A DNA stretch of 64,000 nt. Source: Arcuatula senhousia (taxonomy: Eukaryota > Mollusca > Bivalvia > Mytilida > Mytilidae). Position numbers and translations under genes: made by a program. Of this stretch, positions 33,839-46,699 are shown piece after piece (the stretch's first letter is position 1; each line of letters opens with the position of its first letter). A model generated the notes under the pieces. It saw only the letters and a list, made by a program, of their open reading frames with translations. It was not told the origin of the DNA and made no database searches. Where the stretch lies: NCBI GenBank assembly GCA_963971305.1, contig OZ020305.1, positions 13,177,001 through 13,241,000 of the forward strand, given 5' to 3'.

Positions 33839-34270
33839 TTACGCCCTACCAACATTTCTATTGATTAAGGTTGTATAAGGGCGATGAACATAAAGAGAAT
33901 AAAATAGACATGAGTAAAGATGAGAAAAAATATGGATAAGATGGGAAACAAAGCGAGAGGTTGGAAGGGACGGAAAATTCAGCCTACTAGTATGTAGTGA
34001 ACTACATGTACCTGGCGGTCCACAAAGATCTATTTTACGTGTATGAAGCATGGCACTCTCCACATACATTATCCCACTATGGTCGCAGTCTTTCTGTTTA
34101 TAGACTTTACAATTACTGCGGACAAGGGCAATTAGCCACACCGGTAACACACGTTGGTCGTTCTGTGGGTTAAGCACCAATCTGATGTCAGAATCCCAAT
34201 ACCCTAAATCACCCTTTTCGAAAAGCTTGGCTCTGCCTCGGACATTTTCGCCTCCCGGGTCCATCGCGGG
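33839..34270 (-). mobile_element. SINE family A, full length, diverged
   Basis: Reverse-complement reading begins CCCGGGAGGCGAAAATGTCC, with GGCAGAGCCAAGCTTTTCGA and TATTGGGATTCTGACATCAG. It runs through GACCATAGTGGGATAATG, GAGAGTGCCATGCTTCATAC and GGACCGCCAGGTACATG to the GGGCGTAA end. The order is the same as in 21778-22290. The 187-codon frame at 33839-34402 only reads across this SINE. Confidence 0.8.
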
Positions 34271-35238
34271 ACCCATCGTTTCATTCTTAGATATGATTTT
34301 ATAAAACATTTTAGACATGGGCATAATTGAAATAATACAAAACACGAAATCTTCTAAATCTTTTAAGAGACCCTCTGAACGGCGACCAATACCGTTCTTC
34401 AATCAAAAAACAAAAAAAGGCTTTCTTTTGTCAGCAAATTGAAGTACCTTGAAAATTAGGTCTTATTCTGGCTAGGTCGCATTAACCGATGTTTCAACGG
34501 GTTATCTTGTAGTACCGAATATGACTTATATTATCAAAAATATCATGTCACTTCGCTCTAACAAAATCTAATACATTTTGATGTTACATAACTCCCATAT
34601 AACTGATGCAAATTAAATTATCAACTCCAGAGCTTTGAATAATGACAGTCATTGACGTATATGCCGAGAAACTGTCGATTTAATATGCCTTTGCATTATT
34701 CATTAATTTAATTTAGATACAGATTTTAGATTTCTATTTTTTCATTGTCTCTATTGCTAATATTAGTATAGAAACCTTTTATATGATTAGATTATTTCTT
34801 TATATTTTGCATAAAAGTATTGAAATCGTGGAAGAGTGCAGAATCATATTTGGAGTAAAATTTAATTACAGTACATAGATAATAAATGATTTATCCGATC
34901 AATAAAATTTTGGCTGATGTTTTACTTCCTGTTTTAACCTGGAATTCTGTGTAACTTCATAGATACGTCGACCGGAAGCCACGGCCGCTTAGGATATTGA
35001 CCAGGATACCAGGTAACCTCCTGTTACGCTTTCTTTTTGATCCCTAATAAATAGGAACATGTAACATTACCCTCATTCCATGGGAACAAAAGATGACCAA
35101 AGAGTAACGCTATCGTATCTAGACTTTTTCGTGAAAGGATTTTTTTTGTTTTTTTGTTTAAATCTTTTCGCTTACGTTTAAATGGCATTAAGGTGTAAGT
35201 CCTGCTGTTTTAAAGACACGACTTGAATGTAAGTTATT
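34271..35238. other. Intergenic stretch, no gene recognised
   Basis: AT-rich, with no repeat or coding signal identified. Confidence 0.4.
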
Positions 35239-35239
35239 G

Positions 35240-35720
35240 CTTTACTTCTAAGAAGCAAGAATTCGGCTTGATCATTATTAGGGAGATGTCATCAATGGGG
35301 TGATAAAAGAAACATGAAATGATGATCAAGAAGAGGAAATTGGGACACAAGGCCAATCGGCGAGAGGAGTTTTGACTGCCACTTGAAAAGGCCGGATTGG
35401 TAGGATTGGGCAATTTATCCCCCTCCTCCTAGCTACGAGTCTTACTCTTATCGAGACCTGCAGCTGCGACAATTTTCCCAACACGGTGCACCAATATATG
35501 GTTACGGCCAGGTTTTCCGATGAAAAGTCCGACAACCCCGGCATCCATTATGAAAGGGCTACCCCATTCAACCACTTCAGTGTTGCATCTCAGTGGCTTT
35601 TTGTTAAAAGTGGCATCACTCGACGGCAGATTCTGGGCGATTAAAATTGTTTATTTGCCAAACAGATTAGCACTGCTGCCGGCCTATACGCTACTTGGAA
35701 CCTGGTTAGTTTCACACATT
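35240..35720 (-). mobile_element. SINE family B, near full length
   Basis: It matches the minus-strand layout of 43805-44175: GAATTCGGCTTGATCATTAT, 'aacatgaaatgatgatcaag', GGGACACAAGGCCAATCGGC, CTTATCGAGACCTGCAGC, CCCAACACGGTGCACCA, GGTTACGGCCAGGTTTTCCG. The head, TTAGCACTGCTGCCGGCCTA, lies near 35670. Confidence 0.75.
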
Positions 35721-37894
35721 GCATGATTTCGTCGAAGAGCAACCATATGCATAAACCTTATGTACGTATTACTTAGAGAGAAGAAATAGCTTTTACAAAT
35801 TAACAAGACAAGAATGGCTCTTCTCAAATTTCTATCTCTTGATATTTATGTCATGCTAGCAATCTTGATATTAAAAGTAAAGTTAATGCATTTTATTCAA
35901 ATAACCAACAAAGATCACATTGGATGCTATTGATCCTGTAATCAAATTGTGTTCAACTTTCACTTTGATATAAATGTTTGTACTACAGTGCGTGTCACTG
36001 AACGCGCGTATAATAATTTTTAGTTGTGCACGTTTTGATTCATACCCCCAATGTCTAGATATAATTTTTTTTATAATATTGTTTATATATATTCCCGGGT
36101 AGATTGGCTTTGATTTTTCCGGAGGTCAGCCCTCCTCGGTACCAACACTTGTGAAGATTCATCAAATTGGCAGGTAGGTATAACTTTTATCTTTGACACC
36201 CTGTTAAATGATTGTGGTTTTCACCATGTGTTCTTGTGTCTTTTTGGGTTTGCCTTTCACATTTTGGTTTGAGCGCCCATGATGAGAACCGGGGTGGTTA
36301 TAAACCGAAACAACCGTCTGATACAGTTTTCAAATTGTTGACATATTATTTTGAAAGGAATATAAACGGGACGGTAAAGTGTTAGAAGCCGGAAAACAAA
36401 TCTACATGTACACCAGTGTTCATTCACATACAAGAAACAGGACATTTCCCTAGAACATGCACCACCACGAGTTTCCGAATTTATGTAATGGCACGACGAA
36501 CCCGACATAAGAGAAACATATAGATGGGCTACCGTCATTCAACTGAGGTTATCCTAGAGTTTAGAAATATGACCTAGTATCTCCAGATGAAGGGTATAGC
36601 GACCCTCAAAACTGAGAAAGTGCTCGATACGGAACGCTTGCAATTGCACAAAAAAGATCCCGATGACAGAATTCGATAAGAGAATGCTCACTGCATGGGG
36701 TCGTTGCCATGATTAAATTACCCCAGGCGTCCCTGATGTCAAAACATAAATGTGTCAGTCATTTTTTTTCCCGTGAACCATATTTTACTTTTCTTTAGAT
36801 TTAACGCTTTCTTTCTTTTCCGTGTCTATCATTCTATGTGTTTCTGTCCATTCCGCCTCCAAAAGAGTGTAGGTTCAACAAGAATTCAGCATTGTATTTC
36901 CGACAGATATGGCTTCTTGATTTGAACAGCGTAAGGGATGGCTATAATAATAATTATATCACTCTAGTAAGTGTTCATTTCAGGTACGTTTTCTCCATTG
37001 CCATTCAATAAAGGTAAGGGTTCCAGAACGTGTGCAATATTTCCCGAGCGTTCCGTCACTTTATGGGTGCATTGGCCTTTATTGTGTTGACGGTTCATTT
37101 GTCCATCTTGTGAGTTCTGTCATTTTCATTCTTGTTTGTGGTCGTACATTTGCCCTAAGTCTTTTTGCATAACATACATGGATCTGTGTTATGATTGCCG
37201 ACCGGGTCATGTGAAGGTCAACACGAACTATTTTGTTTTTGTCCTGATTGTGACTGAAATACTGTCGACTTGACATCAAACAAACATCAACCAATGCAAT
37301 CAATGAATCAATCAATCAATCAATCACATTAATATACAGAGAGGGAACCAAGTAGATCTTTGGCAAAGCCAAACCAATGTCCACTGTACAATTTGTACTG
37401 TAGTTTTCACCTAAATGAAATATCAAAGAATATGTTAGACCTATCAATACTTGTTTAGAAATTGTTTACAAATCGACCATCTGTCTTAAGAATACACTTC
37501 GGTTCAAGATAGATAACTCTATTTCCACATCAAGAACGAAATGAGTACCAAAGATTTTCCTATTGAAAACAATGCTTTCTTGTCAAAATTTATAATTTTC
37601 TGTATATTTTGGGTTTTAATTTTTATTCAGAAGAAAGTGAAGTATATAATGACATTTTTACCGGGTACGAAACTATATGGTCCCGTGGCTTTTACGGGAC
37701 AAAAATTTATGTTTTAGTATGTACCTGAAAATTCACGCTTTTTTCTTTAGAAATTTCGGGAAAATAAAATGCGTTTTAACAATAATATTAAAATGATAAA
37801 ATCACGTTTCATATGTCGAATAAAGACGTAATTCACTGTGCAATATTTCTACCAAAAGTCATTTTTCATTTATGACCATTTGTATCCCAGGATT
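35721..37894. other. Long intergenic stretch, no gene recognised
   Basis: No conserved coding frame was seen. A (CAAT)n tract lies at about 37296-37326. The frames at 36257-36538 and 37079-37315 carry no motif. Confidence 0.4.
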
Positions 37895-37960
37895 GTATCT
37901 TCCCTTCACAAGCGATGAATTCACACACGCCCTTCACAAGCGATGACTTCACACACGTAC
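37895..37960 (+). repeat. 26-bp direct duplication
   Basis: CCCTTCACAAGCGATGAATT, CACACACG is followed at once by a copy with GACTT in place of GAATT. Confidence 0.75.
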
Positions 37961-38435
37961 CTATTTGGTACCTTGCTACCTGAAGGACTTGTAGTTATAG
38001 AAGAACCCCTGCCATTTTTTTTTCAGGGCGGCTATTAAAATGCATTTAAAGGCATTTTCAGCATTTTGCTTATACTTGGGACTTTTGTTAAACTTAGCTT
38101 GTATGTGTAAGGAAACCCTGCCCATATTTTTCCATGAGGTTCTAAAAACATTATAAGATTTTGATTTCCCCTAAGACTTCTATAAAACTTTATTCAAAAG
38201 GGAACCCCTGCCCAAATTCTTTCCATGAGATTCTAAAAAATGCATTTTGTTTACCACTGTGACCTCTGTACAAGTTGTATTTATAGGAGGTGGTTCTAAA
38301 ATGCATTTCAAGTCATTTCCAGCATTTTGCTTATCCCTTGGACTGGTAAAAAACTACCCCTTCCCATTTTTTTTTTCACGAGATAAAGAGACTTTGTTTG
38401 GGAGACATTCGAAACTGCATCCAGTTTTAATTATA
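37961..38435 (-). repeat. Family E repeat, inverted partial copy
   Basis: Minus-strand counterpart of 15245-15660. It contains 'aaatgcatttaaaggcattttcagcattttgctt', 'cccctgcccaaattctttccatgagattct' and TTTGTTTGGGAGACATTCGA, then AACTGCATCCAGTTTTAATT. The match extends beyond the 18-bp terminus into the flank (CGAAACTGCATCCAG), so the true element edge may lie outside the TIR. Confidence 0.7.
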
Positions 38436-40445
38436 TCTTGTTTTTATTAATAAGCTCTGCATATTTTTTAAATCTCTGTTTCTCGATGGTCTTGTAGTCA
38501 ATATTCAATCATTCTTGATTAAAGCTTTAAAAACGTCTTGAGTAAATTAAACGGCATCTTTCAACCACATGATGTTATAAGTAAGCAAAGGTCCCAATGG
38601 TGCATCAGAATGTCAAAAGTCTAATAGGGCAAAGACAAAACCAGGAAACACCAATGAATAAACAGATAAAACACATATTCAAAAACAGAAGAATAGCAAT
38701 CAACAATCCGACCTCAAGTTGTAATTTTTCCCAATAGTACTGTGGCCTTAATATCTGAAAATGTCAGGAATTATGCATAATTACTAAATTGTTGAGCAGA
38801 AAGTGTATAGTTCAGTTAATTCCTAACTAAATATTTTAAAATTCGTCACAGTAAAATATTTTACAATGTCTGCAAATTATTCTTAAAACAAACTAACATC
38901 ACCAGTACATTTATAGAAAAACTTCTTAAAAAATTGGTAACTGTGTATTATTATTGGTCAGAATTAGTAATATATTTTTCTTATAGCGAATAACTGGTTT
39001 ATTACATGTACTAAGTGAATTTTAACATTTCCTATTCATTCCATCAAAAAATTTGACAAAAATCGACAGGCAATTTTTACAAAATAGCCTACGAATTCGA
39101 AAAGACTCGATTAAAGTGACATGTTTTTCGTGCTGTTTGGATATTTTATGAATTCATTGCAAATGTACCCGAATAATGAATTATTTAGATATGTTTCTTG
39201 AACGATATTTATAAATTAAAATGACACCAAAGTTCCAGACATTAAATTTTGCTACGCCTGATTCGTCTATTCAAGAATCATCAGAGGCGCACTACCAAAA
39301 ATATTGAAAAAGCCAATAACTAATTGATTATGAACAGCATAGAACAATGAAAAACTATATAGCTATAACTAAGATGATCAACCTATCTCTGGGGTAGGAA
39401 GAACATTTGGGTCTAGACAATTTTTAAAAAATTTAAATATAAACGAGAAACACGAATTGAGAATGCGCCACTGACTGACTGCAATACCACTAATTTAAAA
39501 GCATTATAGTTACAAGTCTTTTGATTAGAAAGGTTTGTTGATTGGTAATCATGTCCCTTTTAGACAATTGTAATTGTACTTGAATGGCCAAACATATTGT
39601 CAAGCTAAATGACAACACAATTAAACATATATTAAACTTTGAAACATGTCACACAATTTACACAATCAGACAGTTGAGATAAATCAACATTTTCCAGATG
39701 CAGTGCCCAAGGACTTGTTGCACATAAACTTTTAAGCAAGTATTCTCTGGAGTTTATATTAAACCTGCTCGTCAGAATGGGTTTGTCTACAGAGAAACTG
39801 GAATGTACATTGTATTTCAGGTAGAATTATTTGGAGTAACTCTATTAGGCATTAAACAAAAATCTGATTGCTACGTAGATAAGGTAAATAATAACGTTCC
39901 TCTGACGTTAAATACGTACTAATTTTTAATTAGACAAAATCTATGTAGCCAACTGTCTCGTCAAAAACACTCTTTATTTCGGTTTTGTGTACTTAAGCAT
40001 CAGTTCAGATCAGTATATAGACCCAATTATATTATTTATGTGACAAACAATACAGAACCTGCATTTACAATCGCATTAAGCAATTGTCAATTGCATTGAA
40101 AAGGGTTTGTATTTGTTTAAATAGCGGCAACATATGGCGATATTGAAAACACTGTTACATGTAAATGCAAGTACAATAGCATTTTAGCCTAATAAATAAG
40201 GACCAAATTTATCTAAGCACTCAATTTCACGTGATATATAGTACATGTTAGAAAGGAATTGTTTGTAGACAAATACGGGATAACTATCTCTCGGATGACA
40301 TAGAGTTTGGTAATGTCGTCCTTTGTTCCGGATTTTACCAACACTAAATCGATATTTTGCAACGTGACGGATGTGCTATTTTAACAATAAGGAACTTACT
40401 TTTCCAGAGCATCTTCGTTCGCGTTGCAAAATGCGATTTACTTTT
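38436..40445. other. Long intergenic stretch with a dispersed repeat word
   Basis: At 39238-39300 the text TTTTGCTACGCCTGATTCGT, CTATTCAAGAATCATCAGAG recurs in shortened form at 44286-44310 (TTTTGCTACGCCTGAATTCT), so a small dispersed repeat is present. No gene is recognised. Confidence 0.45.
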
Positions 40446-40447
40446 AA

Positions 40448-40580
40448 TGTGTGTTTTTTTGTTGTTTTTTGTGAGGTTTGTTTCGTTTTGATGATTTTTT
40501 GTCTACCGATTTTGTCGTTGCCTTTTCGGTATAACGATGTTTGATTACCCCATTGGTGCACCTTTGCTTCTTGTTGTGTT
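40448..40580 (+). repeat. Fragment resembling the RT-element 3' end
   Basis: GTCTACCGATTTTGTCG, CCTTTTCGGTATAACGATG and GATTACCCCATTGGTGCACC, then TTTGCTTCTTG. The same order is inverted at 29945-30110, and a related ending follows the RT exon near 63700. Confidence 0.5.
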
Positions 40581-42046
40581 TCATTTGCCAGTGGTTTATA
40601 TAGATTATGTTGTGTACGTTTACTTCATAGCTCACATAATTGTCTATATTCAGTAACAACATTTAAAAAAAAATATTTTCTTTAAAATATAATGTGACAG
40701 GAAAACATCCCGAAATGCATCTTCCGTTTTGAAACTTACTGTATCTGAAGCAGTCTATTCCAGTTATTAACCAGTTTAATTATGCACTTGGATACAGGTT
40801 TATGACCACTGATTTCTTTTGCAATTAACCAAAGTTTTGTTTTTGTATTTTTGTAAAGAAGAAATAAAGTTTCCATAGACCCCGCAGGGTAATTGAAGAC
40901 TTAACTTGTTTACTGATGATTTACATATTTGCCATCATGTAATCACCTCTTTTGTTGCCAAGCATTGCCCTTTTTGAATGTTTCCAAAACATATATAGGA
41001 ACAAAATCCAGAAAAAGGGTGCCAGAAAATGTGGCTGTCAAAAGGGACCAAAAGTTAATTAACAAGATTTTTAAACTTGTAAATAGTTCATGTTTTGATG
41101 CAATTTGAATTTTTTCACCACGTTTAAGTTATTTAAAATTTCCAATCTTGTGTTAAAATTATATTCGTTTTTTTTTTAATTATGAAATCCACTGTTTGGT
41201 TGTTTGTATTCATTTTCATTCCTTTATTTTTTTTTTCATTAAGTGGGTTTAATGAAAAAAAAATCTAGTTGAAAAAAAATGTTTGTTTTCAGGTGGTCCT
41301 TATCTTACATGTATGTCCAAGTGTTTGTAATTTTGAGCTACAATACGCTTTTAAAATAAAAATCCTCATTCATAAATGTTTAAATATCACAGTTTGTATT
41401 AGAATCGGCACTAAAAAATCATATAATAAGCATTATCAGGATAAAACTAGTCCTATAATATAAAACGTCATCGACACTTTTTTATCCTTTGCTAGTCTCG
41501 TATCATAAGTATAAGAATAAAACAAGATTTCAGTTTCTGGAATTCGTCATGCATATATTTGCATCATAATAACAAACATATTTTAAACATTAAGTGGTAC
41601 ACATATTTTCTCCATTGTCTTACAGCCAGCTTGAGAATCACAATCAAATCCACTCGGTAAGGCTAAACAGGTCAACCATAAGTCATTCTGATCAGCTAAC
41701 ACCCTCAATAACTGGTCTTCACAGGATTGCATGCTGTTCAAAGTCTGGAGCTTGCAAAAGGCTGTTTAATATAAAAGTATTCTGTTCATTTCACTAACAC
41801 AAGAAACAGTAAATGAATAAAAACGGCAAACACCTAAAATCTTTTACAAACCCAATGCTCAAGACTTGATTTGTAATTGATTACTGTGGATTCATTATTT
41901 CATGTATTTTGAGTATCAAATTTCGTGTTTTTTGTGAGTGGCTGAAGCCACTAAATTTGATACCAAACGAAAGGAAATTTAACATCGATCTATATCGTGA
42001 TGACTTCAGAAGAACGAATTTAATAATCCGCCAACTGATTTTTTTT
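40581..42046. other. Intergenic stretch, no gene recognised
   Basis: AT-rich, with poly-A/T runs near 41170 and 41230. No coding frame or shared repeat was identified. Confidence 0.4.
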
Positions 42047-43346
42047 AGCTCACCTGGACCGAAGGTCCAGGTGAGCTATTACCATCACTTGGCGTCCGTC
42101 GTCGTCGTCTGTCGTCGTCGTCTGTTAACAATTTTTCAAAAATCTTCTCCTCTGAAACTACTGAACAGAATTTAATGAAACTTGGTATGAATGATCCTTA
42201 GGGTGTCCTATACCAAACTTGTGTTTTAATATTTGATCCGTCAAAAAACATGGCCACCGTTACTAAAAATAGACCAGGGGAGTCAGACTACTGTTTTTGG
42301 CTTGTAAATCAAAAAGTATAAGAGATAGATGAAATCTGATGCCACGCTACTGCTTCAGCATCAAAAGCTCTACAAAAGTCTCCATTTCGTCGAAGTTGTC
42401 AGGTTATCCCTTATAGGAGTTACAGCCCCTTAAACGTGAAAAATAGCGTTTTTGCATGTTTTTGGCCTATAGAATAAAAACTATTGTAAATAGAGAAAAG
42501 CTGTTGCTTGCTTAAATGTTCAGCTCATTTAGCTCTACAAAAGTCTCCATAGGGTTGAAGTTGTCAGATGACCCCTTATTGGGGTTACAGCCCCTTAAAG
42601 GCAAAATATAGTGTTTTTGGCCTATAGAATGAAAACTATTGCAAATAGAGAAAAGCTGTTGCTTGCTTAAATGTTCAGCTCATTTAGCTCTACGAAAGTC
42701 TCCAAAGGTCAAAGTTGTCAGATGATCCCTAATAGGGGTTACAGCCCCTTATAGATGAAAAATAGCGTTTTTGCATGTTTTTGGCCTATAGAATGAAAAC
42801 TATTGTAGATAGAGAAAAGCTGTTGCTTGCTTAAATGTTCAGCTCATTTAGCTCTACAAAAGTTTCCATAGGGTCAAAGTTGTCAGATGACCCCTTATAG
42901 GGGTTACAGCCCCTTAAAGGCAAAATATAGTGTTTTTGGCCTATAGAATGAAAACTATTGCAGATAGAGAAAAGCTGTTGCATGCTAAAATGTTCCGCTC
43001 ATTTAGCTCTATAAAAGTCTCTGTGGTGTTGAAGTTGGCAGATGACCCTTTATAGGGGTTAAAGCCCCTTAAAGGTGAAAAATAGCGTTTTTGCATGTTT
43101 TTGGCCTATAGAATGAAAACTATTGTAGATAGAGAAAAGTCTCCATAGGGTTGAAGTTGTCTGATAACCCCTTATAGGGGTTACAGCCCCTTAGTGTTTT
43201 TTGATTATTTAGAATGAAAGCAATTGCAAATAGAGAAAAGATTTTTCATGCTTATAAACATTCAGATCATTTAGCTATACAAAAGTCTTCATAGGGTTGA
43301 CATCAAGACCAGGTGAGCGATTCAGGCTCCTGGGAGCCTCTTGTTT
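42047..43346 (+). repeat. Hairpin-headed dispersed repeat, family C, copy 3 (best copy)
   Basis: The head is a perfect 14-bp stem: AGCTCACCTGGACC, loop GAA, GGTCCAGGTGAGCT (42047-42077). A GTCGTCGTCGTC tract follows, then 'ctcctctgaaactactgaacagaatttaatgaaacttggtatgaatgatcctta'. Six to seven ~150-bp units with GGGGTTACAGCCCCTTA and GAGAAAAGCTGTTGCTTGCT come next. The tail is AGGTGAGCGATTCAGGCTCC, then TGGGAGCC. Confidence 0.9.
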
Positions 43347-43614
43347 CGTGAAACCATGAAAATTAATAAATCAACAGTAATAAGGAAATTTTGTATACAT
43401 ACAATATGTAGTAAACCATTTTAACAATTTCAAAACGAAATTTGTTTACCATTTGGTCTTGTTTATACATGTGTATGTACAAATACTTTTTTATTTTCAG
43501 TTCATGTTTATATTTTTAATTTTAAACATCACATTCATGACATTCATGTTCATATCCCGGATGTAAACCAAGCACACTTACATCTTGGGAGTAAATGAGA
43601 AAAGAATAAGAGTT
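43347..43614. other. Intergenic stretch, no gene recognised
   Basis: Nothing beyond AT-rich DNA. Confidence 0.35.
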
Positions 43615-43800
43615 GCAGGCAATAAATGCTCGACCAAGTAGTTAACTACATAGGCCAAATTTTCGGCTCCTGAACACCTGTCCCCTTTCCAGTGACCTTG
43701 ATTTTAACCCACTCCTCCCTCATATTTTCATCATCATTTCATGTTCATTTTATCACCCTAATCATGTTCACAGCTCTTTTATAACTATAGTGTTGTAAGG
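43615..43800 (+). mobile_element. SINE family A, 3' half
   Basis: CGACCAAGTAGTTAACTACA, TAGGCCAAATTTTCGGCTCC, CCCCTTTCCAGTGACC, 'ttttcatcatcatttcatgttcattttatcaccc' follow the family A order. The end is eroded. Confidence 0.65.
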
Positions 43801-43804
43801 TTAG

Positions 43805-44175
43805 TTAGCTGGTTCGTCATTGCTTTACTCCCAAGCAGCACGATTTCGGCTATATCCGGGAGATGAACATTAAAGTGGTGATGCAATGAACATGAAATGA
43901 TGATGAAGTGGAGGAAATGGGGACACAAGGCCAATCGGGTAGGAGAGTTTGGACTGCCACTGGAAAATGGAGTGATGGTTAGGGACGGGAAATTAAGCCT
44001 CCCGCATGGGGATCCTACAGGTCCTACTCTAACCGAGACCTGCAGCAGAATTCTTTAACGTGCGAGGAACGTGACATTTCTCCCAACACGGTGCACCACT
44101 ATGGTTTGCGGTCAGGTTTTCCGCATTATCGCCTCTCTCGATGTCAGGGCTGTCCGTGTTGTAAGGGCGTAAAAC
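43805..44175 (-). mobile_element. SINE family B, long copy
   Basis: CTTTACTCCCAAGCAGCACG, GGCTATATCCGGGAGATGAA, GGGACACAAGGCCAATCGGG, GACTGCCACTGGAAAATGGA, GGGGATCCTACAGGTCCTAC, AACCGAGACCTGCAGCAG, CCCAACACGGTGCACCACTA, GGTTTGCGGTCAGGTTTTCC. This is the clearest copy of the family's middle region in the window. The head is lost. Confidence 0.8.
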
Positions 44176-45368
44176 TCATTCGCAGAAGTGTTGATATCGA
44201 AGCGGCCTTACCTCAGGAATCAAAACTCCAAGAGCATCGCTTAAAATCATGACAGAAATAAAAATTACAACAAAGTTTCAAGCAATTAATTTTGCTACGC
44301 CTGAATTCTTCAGAGGCTATGTAACCAAAAGATTAAAAAATACCAAGCACTTTTTGAAATGAAACTGAGTATTTTCGAAAATACAACACGCAAAGTCGGG
44401 GTTTTCGTCACGATAAGCTGACCATCTGATAACTGATGTTCAGAATTCCAGGTAAAGAATTTGCAAGATATTTTAATTTTTCCCTTTAGTTTTGTTTATA
44501 TGCAAGTACATATATTAAGTAAAATAAAATACAACAGGTTAGGGTATGTGCGTATACAAACCTACATTTCTAAAATAATAAACAATAAACAATTTATACT
44601 TACAAAAGTATGATTCCAGATTGTGATGTGTTGTACATGTATATCTTTCAGCTCTTGTGTTGTAGATGGAAATTGATAAAATCAGACATATTGTCAGGGA
44701 AGGAATGAACATCTACAAAATGACAGTTACTTTTCAGTTATATATATTATTATTCCACATAGTAAAGATCTATATCAGGTGCCATATAGTTCCTAGACTA
44801 CCATATCAGATCGAGGCGTTATCCAGACCATTTTTTGGCCGAGACCAACGGTCGCTCTGATCTATAAATTTAATAGATACTGAACTAGTTTTTTGAGTGC
44901 GAGACAACTTGAAGGTTTCAGATCAGAACGTATCCTTCTGCTTCGTTAAATCCTACCAGTTATAACATAGCTGCGGTTCAGCAGCTCTTAATGGTCCTTT
45001 TTGAAATTAGAGCATAGGGGTATGAATTAAAGTACAAGTAAAGCTATTTACACACTTCGGACGGTTAACAAATTAGTCATTTGATTAGAAATACTTTTTG
45101 TACAATTACAATTATGCCATGTGCATACTGGAGAGAGTAGATCTCGCCAAATTTTATTCAAAAGCATTTCTAGCCATGTTCGCGATTATTTTACTATTCA
45201 TTAAAATTGTCATAGAGTGGTGGCCCATTCTAAAGGTCGTTCATTTTTCTTTCAAGGTCAAGTTGTATTTAAGTTCTGTATGTCCAAAAAGTTTCACAAT
45301 AAATGTCTGAATATCAGGCGGCGAGTTTAATTGTGGTAATTCTTTTCGGCTCTTTCTATATCAGGCAC
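44176..45368. other. Intergenic stretch, no gene recognised
   Basis: Apart from the short repeat word at 44286-44310, nothing is assigned. Around 44795-44870 a weak palindrome (CAGATCGAGGCGTTATCC / GACCAACGGTCGCTCTGATC) is visible. Confidence 0.4.
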
Positions 45369-45369
45369 A

Positions 45370-45605
45370 TTCTTCGCACGCCCTGCTGCATATCTCGATA
45401 AGAGTAGGACCCATAGGATCCCAATACAGGAGGCTAACTTGCCCGTTTCAACCCATCACTCCTATTTTTAGTGACAGTCAAATCTCTTCTCCCCGATTGG
45501 CGTTATGTCCCTATTTCCTCCACTTCATAATCATTTCATGCATGTTGATTCTACCACTATTTTCACGTTCATTGCCCGGATATAGCCGAAATCGTGCTGC
45601 TTTTT
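45370..45605 (+). mobile_element. SINE family B, 3' half
   Basis: ATCTCGATAAGAGTAGGACC, CATAGGATCCCAATACAGGA, TAACTTGCCCGTTTC, 'ttttagtgacagtcaaa', CCCCGATTGGCGTTATGTCC and GCCCGGATATAGCCGAAATC. The order agrees with 25990-26412. Confidence 0.75.
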
Positions 45606-46695
45606 ATTGATTTACTAAATTAAATTTTATTTTTGACGTAAGTTATAAAAAAAAAAAATACATAAAAAATTCATTACTAAGACACTTGTTGAAAACATTT
45701 TTGTTTACGAAATAAGTTAGACTAAAATCATAATTTTTCAGAACATGACATGATATGCACTAATATTCATTAAATTATTCCTTTGCACCTAAAACTCCCT
45801 TTGAAATAGTAATGAACGAGTCATTCAAAATAAAACAGTGTTAGTTTGATTACATAGTGTACTTTTATAGTAATTGATAAAGTTTTTGATTGATAATGAT
45901 AATTCAAATATATTGAATGGAAAAAAAGAGAGAAAAAAAAAGAATTGTATGGTAAATTTCGTGTAAAAATCGCAATACATGGTCCATTTCAATTTGTAGG
46001 TCGCTTAGCGTATAGTCATAACCTTTTAAAATAATTTCTATAATTATGCTAAATAAATATTTCCTAATAAGAACTTCGATATTCTTTTGAAATAATACTA
46101 ATATGGTGGTTTCTAGATTTACAGTTGGATGATGTGTGAGCAAATTGTATCTCAAAACTCAGATTGATTAATTGATTACTGTTTGTTAAATCTCCAGCTA
46201 ACAGTATTCAGTCAAAGTCAGAAACATTGAATTGTGTACACCCATCAAGGACACAACAAGGGCCAAGGTATAAAAAAAACATATAGAAATAAACCAAACT
46301 CACAATATAGGCCAATTTACCTCAAACGCACCATTACCCAATGCACACAGAAAGTGACGAAACTCTCGGCAAATATTTTGCACAATCTGGAATCTTCACC
46401 TTAGTAGGATATAGCCAAACCGTACCCATTTTCACATAAACAACCCTTATCTGTTGAAAATAGGTTTGCTGAGCTCTGGTTGAACCCATGCAAACTGGGC
46501 AAAAATGGAAGACAAACCTAGCAGAAGAATTAATAGAGAAAAGAAAGAGAGAGAGATTGCTAAATCATAAAGAAAGTAAAATATGACCCAAGGGAAAACT
46601 TATTTTGACTGTCATGAAAATGTTTGGACGTAAGGGACCCCTCCCCGGCCGGGACAATTTAGCTATTGCGACGGCCTCTTTTTGAACTCTGTCGA
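45606..46695. other. Intergenic stretch, no gene recognised
   Basis: AT-rich, with no shared repeat. The frame at 45904-46155 has no motif. Confidence 0.4.
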
Positions 46696-46699
46696 TGCG

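Noticed and set aside
33839..34402. 187-codon minus-strand ORF
   Set aside because: Most of it is a diverged SINE A copy read through.
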